From a virus: a stretch of DNA of 42,163 bases. The translations under genes were made by a program, and so were the position numbers. This document shows positions 36,305 to 42,163 of the stretch, piece by piece. Position 1 is the stretch's first letter; every line of letters starts with the position of its first letter. The notes below the pieces were generated by a model, which ran no database searches, was not told the origin of the DNA, and worked only from the letters and a program-made list of their open reading frames with translations. Location: the IMG/VR virus record IMGVR_UViG_3300040751_002463, positions 1 through 42,163 of that record. One strand, written 5' to 3'.

Positions 36305-37206
36305 AATTAACTTACCAAGACATAGCAAAAGAAAACTGGTTCCTTGTTAGTTGGACATTAAGTAACAAGTGTAACTATCGCTGTTCCTATTGTCCTGATC
36401 ATCTACATAACGGTAGTACAGGTCAACCTCAATGGGAAACAGTAAAACGATTTGTTGAAAATTTTAAAGTTACAGGTAAAAATATTTGTTATAGATTAAG
36501 TGGCGGTGAACCTACACATTGGAAACATTTTTTAGATCTTGCTAAATTGATAAAAAACCAAGGACACACTTTTAGTTTTTTAACTAACGGTAGTAAAAGT
36601 GTAGATTATTATAAAATAATTTCACAATATACAGATGGATATATTATTTCATATCATCCTGAATACGCAGATCTAGAACATATTAAAAAAGTAATACAAA
36701 AAAGTTACTGTCCTGTATTTGTTAATCTAATGTTGGCCCCTGAGAACTTTGATGAAATGTTTAACATTGCAGAAGAAATTTATTTAAGTAGTGATAATGT
36801 TAGCGTATGGCCTAAAATTATTTTAGATAAATCTAATATAGATGCAATTACAAATACTCCAGCAAAATATACACAGGAACAATTAGATACAATTAAAAAT
36901 TGGCCTTTCTTTAGTCAACTTCCAGATACACATTTACATAGAGGCGAATTATTTTTAGATGAACAACCAGTTACTGCAAATGATTTAATAGCCAATGATC
37001 AAAATAAATTTTATGGTTGGAAATGTTGGGCCGGACTACATATGATTAATGTTGATATGTGGGGTAACATATATAGAGCAGATTGTAAAGAAGGCGGCGC
37101 ATTAGGAAACATTGAGCGTTATAAGTTACCAACTGAAACAGTACAATGCGGTAAACAAGTATGTGCTTGTTTAAGCGATATCTATTTAAGAAAAGAGAGT
37201 GTCTAG
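36301..37206 (+). CDS. Radical SAM enzyme, sister of the 31793 gene (301 aa)
   Basis: The SAM cluster is C24-x3-C28-x2-C31 (CNYRCSYC) and the LSGGEP motif follows (YRLSGGEPTHWKHFL). The C-terminal ligands C242, C262, C283 and C288 have the same C-x19-C-x20-C-x4-C spacing as the protein encoded at 31793-32767; an additional C290 lies nearby. The GWKCWAG start of this block matches GWTCNAG in the sister. The two probably do similar chemistry on different positions or substrates. It is the last gene of the plus operon, coupled to the oxygenase by ATGA, and its final 21 bp overlap the end of the converging radical SAM gene. Confidence 0.5.
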   Translation: MKLTYQDIAKENWFLVSWTLSNKCNYRCSYCPDHLHNGSTGQPQWETVKRFVENFKVTGKNICYRLSGGEPTHWKHFLDLAKLIKNQGHTFSFLTNGSKSVDYYKIISQYTDGYIISYHPEYADLEHIKKVIQKSYCPVFVNLMLAPENFDEMFNIAEEIYLSSDNVSVWPKIILDKSNIDAITNTPAKYTQEQLDTIKNWPFFSQLPDTHLHRGELFLDEQPVTANDLIANDQNKFYGWKCWAGLHMINVDMWGNIYRADCKEGGALGNIERYKLPTETVQCGKQVCACLSDIYLRKESV

Positions 37207-38271
37207 TTCAGGACAAACATCTAGTACGTTTGTACCTCTCAACTTATCAAGTTCTACAGTAAATTCAATAAACTTTTCTAAGTTATTAGGATCATAGTTT
37301 TCTGTATATTCAGTCTTATCTAAAATAAACGTTGGAAGAATTGTTGGATTAAGATATGCAGGCGTTGTAACTACGTTGTTAAGATATAATTCATAATTGT
37401 CTTTGCGTACATTTTCAAACCAACTTCGAATTTCATCTAAGTGACAAACATTATAAGTCATTACAGTTCCAGCAAAAATAACACGATCCATTTTATCAAA
37501 GTGTTTTAGATTTTCTTCAAATTGCTCAAATGTAAAGTTATTACCGCCTCGAATGTACTCGTATAATTTACCTACACCTTCAATACTAATGTGCCATTTA
37601 GTTTCTTTAAACTGTTGTGCAAGTTCGTCAAACTCTAAATCAACAATAGTACCGTTTGTACTAATATCAAGTGTAATATTTTTAGAAAGATCTAATTCGA
37701 TTAGTTTTTGCATTATTTGTTTGTTTGCCGGTTCCATATAAGGTTCGCCGCCTTTAATATTAACATACTGCAAGTTCTTAAAATATTCTGGATATTCAAA
37801 TAATCTATCAACGATATCTGGCGATAGATTTCTATAACCAAAATCTGGCTCATGTATAGGACGTTGAATTCCTAATGAATCAAGTTTAAGATCCTCTTTG
37901 ATCCAAGCAGTTGAGTTTACCCCACTACACATACGACATTTTAAATTACAAACATTACTCATATTAAATTCTAAAAAGTAAATGTCATTCTTACCTTTGC
38001 TTTCTGGTTTAAGCATAGGATTTAATACTTGTTCAAAAAACTTACGCCTGCTATGTCCGTTGGTACTTTCTTTTGCCGTACATTGTAAACAGTTGCTAGG
38101 AAACTCTCCGGTTGCAATTATTTGTTGTGTTGATATTAATCCAGGATGACGAAGTATTGTTGGCAAATCATCTTTAAGTAAATTTCCGTGACGACCTGTG
38201 TAAACACAATCAGGTACAACGTCACCGTTGAAACGTATACTTAAGGCGTGCCAAGGAGCGTAACAGTTCAT
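37186..38271 (-). CDS. Radical SAM enzyme with N-terminal four-Cys module (361 aa)
   Basis: Start ATG 38271 overlaps the stop of the upstream gene (ATGA); a TTG ten codons further up is not required. C3, C22, C61 and C64 form the N-terminal C-x18-C-x38-C-x2-C block with CYAPWHAL and NGDVVPDC, matching the enzymes at 22969, 34330 and 41040. The SAM cluster is C108-x3-C112-x2-C115 (CNLKCRMC), followed by IKGGEPYMEP and ISIEGVGKLYEYIRGG. It is shorter than the 443 aa relative and ends in a DVCPELDTLF tail, similar to the TFPEFKEFY and VFPELEIVY ends of the other members. Substrate unknown; it converges on the sister-type radical SAM gene. Confidence 0.5.
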   Translation of the reverse strand: MNCYAPWHALSIRFNGDVVPDCVYTGRHGNLLKDDLPTILRHPGLISTQQIIATGEFPSNCLQCTAKESTNGHSRRKFFEQVLNPMLKPESKGKNDIYFLEFNMSNVCNLKCRMCSGVNSTAWIKEDLKLDSLGIQRPIHEPDFGYRNLSPDIVDRLFEYPEYFKNLQYVNIKGGEPYMEPANKQIMQKLIELDLSKNITLDISTNGTIVDLEFDELAQQFKETKWHISIEGVGKLYEYIRGGNNFTFEQFEENLKHFDKMDRVIFAGTVMTYNVCHLDEIRSWFENVRKDNYELYLNNVVTTPAYLNPTILPTFILDKTEYTENYDPNNLEKFIEFTVELDKLRGTNVLDVCPELDTLFS

Positions 38272-39401
38272 AGTACAGCCACCGTTTCTATGTCCAACCA
38301 ATCGTTAACAGTAACTAGTGTTGAACTATCATCGTGTGTATTATAAACGATTGTGTGTATTTTGTCTTTGTAAATTACAGGACGCCCAAACATTAAATTA
38401 TCTGGATATGTTTTTGAAATCCATATTCCGTTAGGGTCTACTTTATATAAAGAACATCCAGGAGTTCCTGCTGGTAAGAAATAAGCATAGCCTTTAAAAG
38501 CAATACCGCTACGATATCTAAACTTACCACCGTAAGTTTCTTTTATACTAAATTGAAAACTTTCTTTAGTAACAGTATTAAACACTACACCTTTATTACT
38601 TTCTCCATGTTCTGTTCCGTATGGTAATCCAATAATAACATCGTCAACTAGTACTTGTGCATTATATTTTTTAGCAAAGTCGTCAACATTTAATTTATGT
38701 AGTTGGCAGTCTTTTGTTTTTGTATCAAACTCAATTACTTCGTTTAGTCCTGGAGTTTCTCCGAACGGTAAACTAAAAAGTTTATCGCCTACAACAACAG
38801 CATCGGTATACTTGCGTGATACTTCTGGTAAGTCTAGTTTGTGCTTAATTACTTTCTTGCCATTAAACTCTAGTATATTTGAATAGTGAACACTTTCACC
38901 TCTTGGCATACTGTAATAACTTCCGTTACAATACACAGTCCCCATATGTGCTTTCTTTTCGTTTGTATCTACTTCAATAGTTTTAACTTTGTTGTCTTTA
39001 ATATAAATTAAGAATTGGGTATCTTCGTAACCTAAAGGAAAACTACAAGCAGTGTTACCGTGACTAGCAACACTGTAAAACTGTCCTTTACCTGTTTTAT
39101 CTAGTGTATGATATATAGGTTTTTTATCTTTTAGTTGCACAACAACATTTAAGTCGTCATAAATGCCGTATGGTATAAGCCATACACTATCGTCAGTAAC
39201 GCCTACCGCATTAAATTTACTTGTCGCCGGAGGTACATCTAAACTAATAAGAGTAGTGTGGTTTTTATGGAAAGCACACATATTATAATCTTCATTGTTC
39301 TTAGTACCAAACGGCGGACTAATTAGTTCGTCTTTGTTTACTTCTAATACCAGATGTCTAATACGTGCTTCTTTATAAAAATCTTCAAATGCTTTATACA
39401 T
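38268..39401 (-). CDS. Beta-propeller-like protein with PYG/PFG repeats (377 aa)
   Basis: About eight units repeat every 40-45 residues, each with a hydrophobic strand ending in a P-[FYLRA]-G-type turn: ISPPFGT, VWLIPYGI, CSFPLGY, YSMPRGE, LFSLPFGE, IIGLPYGT, YFLPAGT and a degenerate IHTIVYN. After each turn an EVIEFDT-like strand follows. This makes a propeller with seven or eight blades, similar in outline to Kelch or WD folds but with its own signature, and lacking catalytic motifs. The upstream gene encodes a sibling. No signal peptide. Its stop overlaps the radical SAM gene (ATGA) and its start overlaps the sibling gene by 8 nt. A binding or scaffold role is the best guess. Confidence 0.5.
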   Translation of the reverse strand: MYKAFEDFYKEARIRHLVLEVNKDELISPPFGTKNNEDYNMCAFHKNHTTLISLDVPPATSKFNAVGVTDDSVWLIPYGIYDDLNVVVQLKDKKPIYHTLDKTGKGQFYSVASHGNTACSFPLGYEDTQFLIYIKDNKVKTIEVDTNEKKAHMGTVYCNGSYYSMPRGESVHYSNILEFNGKKVIKHKLDLPEVSRKYTDAVVVGDKLFSLPFGETPGLNEVIEFDTKTKDCQLHKLNVDDFAKKYNAQVLVDDVIIGLPYGTEHGESNKGVVFNTVTKESFQFSIKETYGGKFRYRSGIAFKGYAYFLPAGTPGCSLYKVDPNGIWISKTYPDNLMFGRPVIYKDKIHTIVYNTHDDSSTLVTVNDWLDIETVAVL

Positions 39402-40617
39402 TGTTTAAATCTATTGTGTTTAATACAGTGCCGGATATTGTATCAAAAATTAATACTGTTTGAAATGTTTCACTTTCACCGTATGGAAATGCAAAAATTG
39501 TGTCTTGTACCATTACACAATCATTATACTTTTCTATAGTTGTACTGTCTTTAAAATGATCACCGATATCTATAGTATATGTACTATCGTCTTTTGTATC
39601 AATAACCAATACTTCTGCTAAATCGCCCTGGCTCTTCCAAGTATCTTCAGGTTCACAAACACAACCGCCTCTTGGAATATAATAAATTTTCCCTTGACTA
39701 TTTTCTAACCCAGTAAAATATTTTTTACTTTCTTTTCCTATGTCTAAATTTTTAATATACCAATCATCTGTAACACTGTTGATCACCAGCATCTCACTCC
39801 AGTCTTCATCGTGCCCTGCTGGAGGAAAATAAACTTTTCCGTTTTTTGCAACAGTATGTGAGTAGTATTTTCTACTAGTTTGTTGTTGTTTTGTTTTTAC
39901 ACCTTGCCAACCTTTTCCGTCAAACTTTGCTAGAATGTCAAACACAGGACTTTCGCTATATGGTGGTGCATATAATTTGTTACCTACTTTTGCTAGTGTG
40001 GTAAACTTTTTATTACAGGTTCGATCCTCATCGTAGTCTACCCACCAAGAACTCATATCAATTAATTTATAACTGCTATTAAAACAATCATACTCTAATC
40101 TATAAGGAAAGAATGTGTCGTGATTTTCACCTCGGGGCATTCCGTAAATAATACCATCTACCATTTGTGTAGTGTGCCACATTTTAGTATCAGTAACAGG
40201 AATGTCTAAACTCATCATTTTAAAGTTATGCGATTTCATATTGAAGTCTAATACATAGGTAAACGGTTCGTGTTCCCCGTAAGGAATAGCAATAATTCTA
40301 TCACCGTAAACGTGTCCTTGTACATACTTGCCTCGTCCTTTTATTCTTAAATCAATATAATCAACACTGTCGTCTTTTGTGTCTACAATTAGTATACGGC
40401 TTTCGTTGTAGGGCAAGAAATATATTTTGTCACGGTGTACAATACCTTTTTGCCACTTTTCTGTAGAGTTATCTACGTCTAATTTAATCTTCTCTATGCG
40501 ATATGTTTTCGGATCCATCTTGAGCATATAATCAAGAGATTCTGTAAGTCCGTAAGGAGGAACATAAATCATTCCATTGCTACCTACTGTAGCATAACTA
40601 AATGCTTGCGGTGTCAA
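39394..40617 (-). CDS. Beta-propeller-like protein, sibling of the next gene (407 aa)
   Basis: Eight blades can be picked out by their turns: IYVPPYGL, IYFLPYNE, IIAIPYGE, IYGMPRGE, LYAPPYSE, VYFPPAGH, IYYIPRGG and IFAFPYGE, each followed by a DxxxxxxLxxD-type strand such as VLVIDTKDD. The start is uncertain: a TTG at 40617 has GGAG at ideal spacing and is used here; a GTG at 40635 or TTG at 40629 would add up to six residues. No ATG is available until codon 22 counted from the GTG. It overlaps the kinase-like gene by 20 nt. The repeat motif is the same as in the downstream sibling, so they arose by duplication. Function unknown; ligand binding by the open face is plausible. Confidence 0.5.
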   Translation of the reverse strand: MTPQAFSYATVGSNGMIYVPPYGLTESLDYMLKMDPKTYRIEKIKLDVDNSTEKWQKGIVHRDKIYFLPYNESRILIVDTKDDSVDYIDLRIKGRGKYVQGHVYGDRIIAIPYGEHEPFTYVLDFNMKSHNFKMMSLDIPVTDTKMWHTTQMVDGIIYGMPRGENHDTFFPYRLEYDCFNSSYKLIDMSSWWVDYDEDRTCNKKFTTLAKVGNKLYAPPYSESPVFDILAKFDGKGWQGVKTKQQQTSRKYYSHTVAKNGKVYFPPAGHDEDWSEMLVINSVTDDWYIKNLDIGKESKKYFTGLENSQGKIYYIPRGGCVCEPEDTWKSQGDLAEVLVIDTKDDSTYTIDIGDHFKDSTTIEKYNDCVMVQDTIFAFPYGESETFQTVLIFDTISGTVLNTIDLNNV

Positions 40618-41053
40618 ACTTATCTCCAAAGGCACTTTTTAAATCACTTTTTAGTTTTGTTAATACTTCTTTAGGATTATAAATGCCAACGTTATCCCAA
40701 TCAACCATATACATATTATCTCCGTCGATTATAATATTACTTAGCACCCAATCTCCATGTGCATACGGTTCAGTTTCTTTTATATTACTAACACAAAAAT
40801 TATAAATTTTATCTATAAATTCTGGAGTATGTTCAAACGTATTTGCAGGAGTGCCTGGAATAATATTAAAGCAAATATACATACTACTATCTTCAATGCC
40901 GTGCGATTGTACATAACCGGGCATTATATTATTTAGAACATCGACGTGCCATTCTAACCATTCCTCGTCAATGTAGTGCCAAACTTTTTTATAACAGTTG
41001 TTAAGTTTATAAACCCTACGTGCTTTTTCTTTGTTTACTTTAACTAATTCCAT
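40598..41053 (-). CDS. Miniature APH/choline-kinase-like protein (151 aa)
   Basis: The catalytic core is unmistakable: AHGDWVLSN with H99, D101 and N106, then MYMVDWDNVG with D118, corresponding to HGDxxxxN and the DFG-like D of aminoglycoside phosphotransferase-type kinases. The whole protein is half the usual size. N-terminal-lobe remnants are only a Lys-rich KLNNCYKKVW strand and a hinge-like SSMYICFNIIPGTPA, and no glycine-rich loop is seen. It could be a compact phosphotransferase for a small alcohol or sugar, or a degenerate binder. Overlaps of 14 nt with the radical SAM gene and 20 nt with the propeller gene place it in the same minus operon. Confidence 0.5.
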   Translation of the reverse strand: MELVKVNKEKARRVYKLNNCYKKVWHYIDEEWLEWHVDVLNNIMPGYVQSHGIEDSSMYICFNIIPGTPANTFEHTPEFIDKIYNFCVSNIKETEPYAHGDWVLSNIIIDGDNMYMVDWDNVGIYNPKEVLTKLKSDLKSAFGDKFDTASI

Positions 41054-42074
41054 ATGCTTGTGCTACTTCTGGTAAGTAGTCCTTAATATTTACACGTCTA
41101 AAGTTATCTAGTTTTGTAATTTCTTCAACAAAAATTCTTTGTTGATTTGTATCAGCAGGTTCACTAAACCAGTTTGTGTTAATTTTAAATTGTTCTTTTA
41201 AACTATCTGGAGCATTTTTAACGTGTAACCAATCGGGTTGAGAAAGGTAATTTTCCCAGACCTGCAAATTGTGTTTATCACTCCATTCTAATAATTCGTT
41301 ATGGTATGCACTGTTCAGTATACTTAAACACGGAGCAATATCTGTCTTATACATATCTTTATAACGCAATGTATTTTCTTCTACAGTTTTCCAATCTGCG
41401 CCGTACCTAATGTATTCAATTCTTTTCCCTACAGAGTCCATACTTACACTCATTATAACACGATTAAAGCGTTTGAGCAAGTTGTGTACACGAGGATTAA
41501 ATAAACTTCCGTTTGTATTAAACCGTATAGTAACACTTGAGTCTAGTCTTTCTAAAAACTGTGGCAAGTGTTTAACCATCATAGGTTCGCCTCCTGTCAG
41601 GTAAACTTCTTTTAATGGCAAGTTTTCAAAGTAGTGTAAAAATTTTTCATCATACCAGTTGTAATTTTTTACATCTAGTACAGTATGATATGGATTTAAG
41701 TTTTGTCTAGCCATTTCTGCGGCTTCTTCTGCAATGCTACTACTTGCACCACTATGACAACTTATACATTTAAAATTACAACTATTACCAAAACGTAAAT
41801 CTAAGTGTGTTATATCAGGACCGTAAAAGTCCTTTTGTTGACGTCTGCTAGGTATTCCTGCTTCTTCATGTTTCTTGCAAGTAATACAAGCATCAGGCCA
41901 TTCGTCTTTTGCTAGAAGTTCTTTAGCATTTATAACAGGTTGACTGTTAAGCCATTGTTGCGGAGTATGTGTATGCACAGTTTCTACATTATCAGGCTCG
42001 TTACTAGTACAGCATAATCGATACTGTCCGTTTGCCGCAATGTATACGTGACTTTCTAAAAGTTTACATCTCAT
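41040..42074 (-). CDS. Radical SAM enzyme with N-terminal four-Cys module (344 aa)
   Basis: C3, C21/C22, C63 and C66 form the N-terminal block (NGQYRLCC, CITC), and C99-x3-C103-x2-C106 (CNFKCISC) binds the SAM cluster. VYLTGGEPMM follows, then RFNTNGSLF and MSVSMDSVGKRIEYIRYG, as in the other twitch-type proteins here. It is the shortest of the four and has the most compact linker between the two Cys clusters. The start ATG overlaps the stop of the gene at the window edge (ATGA), and its stop overlaps the kinase-like gene by 14 nt. Substrate unknown; family assignment firm. Confidence 0.5.
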   Translation of the reverse strand: MRCKLLESHVYIAANGQYRLCCTSNEPDNVETVHTHTPQQWLNSQPVINAKELLAKDEWPDACITCKKHEEAGIPSRRQQKDFYGPDITHLDLRFGNSCNFKCISCHSGASSSIAEEAAEMARQNLNPYHTVLDVKNYNWYDEKFLHYFENLPLKEVYLTGGEPMMVKHLPQFLERLDSSVTIRFNTNGSLFNPRVHNLLKRFNRVIMSVSMDSVGKRIEYIRYGADWKTVEENTLRYKDMYKTDIAPCLSILNSAYHNELLEWSDKHNLQVWENYLSQPDWLHVKNAPDSLKEQFKINTNWFSEPADTNQQRIFVEEITKLDNFRRVNIKDYLPEVAQAYGIS

Positions 42075-42163
42075 AGCATATTTGCCTGTTGCATTAATTC
42101 TTCTGTATTATCTTTTATGTCAACTATTTTTACATCTATAATATTTTTGTAGTTGCTTAAAAA
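42071..42163 (-). CDS. C-terminal end of an unidentified gene, cut by the window edge
   Basis: On the minus strand an open frame enters from the right edge and gives 30 residues ending NTEELMQQANML before a TGA that overlaps the start of the radical SAM gene in the usual ATGA manner. The coupling and the coding-like composition argue it is real. Too little is visible to name it. Confidence 0.5.
   Translation of the reverse strand, partial: FLSNYKNIIDVKIVDIKDNTEELMQQANML

Overview
The window looks like part of an AT-rich, tailed marine bacteriophage genome of the T4-like (myovirus, cyanophage/pelagiphage) kind. The evidence is a very long repeat-built virion protein, three paralogous tail-fibre-type proteins of a style typical of marine T4-like phages (one with a tail collar domain), near-zero intergenic space, and TATAAATA-like sequences matching T4-type late promoters. 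No hallmark T4 head, replication or photosynthesis gene lies in the window, so the host (SAR11-like or picocyanobacterial) cannot be settled from this sequence.

Layout. (1) 2-18659, plus strand: structural block. It holds the 3' part of a giant virion protein (at least 3796 aa, open at the left edge), a 204 aa structural candidate, three fibre paralogs sharing an N-terminal module, and a 310 aa virion protein. It closes with a strong rho-independent terminator at 18706-18736, preceded by two more hairpins. (2) 18755-24336, plus: a small conserved-looking phage protein, three glycosyltransferase-like proteins, an oxygenase, an unknown protein, a small membrane protein and a radical SAM enzyme. 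(3) 24302-28156, minus: a GT-B-like protein, a 2OG oxygenase, an amidinotransferase, an SGNH hydrolase and a short DegT-type aminotransferase, fired from a consensus late promoter. (4) 28195-37206, plus: GT-B-like protein, nucleotide-sugar dehydrogenase, SGNH hydrolase, GT-A-like protein, four radical SAM enzymes, a methyltransferase and an oxygenase. (5) 37186-42163, minus: radical SAM enzyme, two beta-propeller-like proteins, a miniature kinase-like protein, another radical SAM enzyme and the tail of one more gene.

The 23 kb accessory region (18755-42163) is the interesting part. It packs seven radical SAM enzymes in three cysteine architectures with nucleotide-sugar, transferase, hydrolase, oxygenase, amidinotransferase and kinase functions. 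Genes are coupled by ATGA/TAATG overlaps, and many families occur as divergent pairs. The simplest reading is a pathway that builds and modifies an unusual sugar, cyclitol or glycan, for virion decoration or host-surface remodelling. This is inference; no substrate can be read from the sequence.
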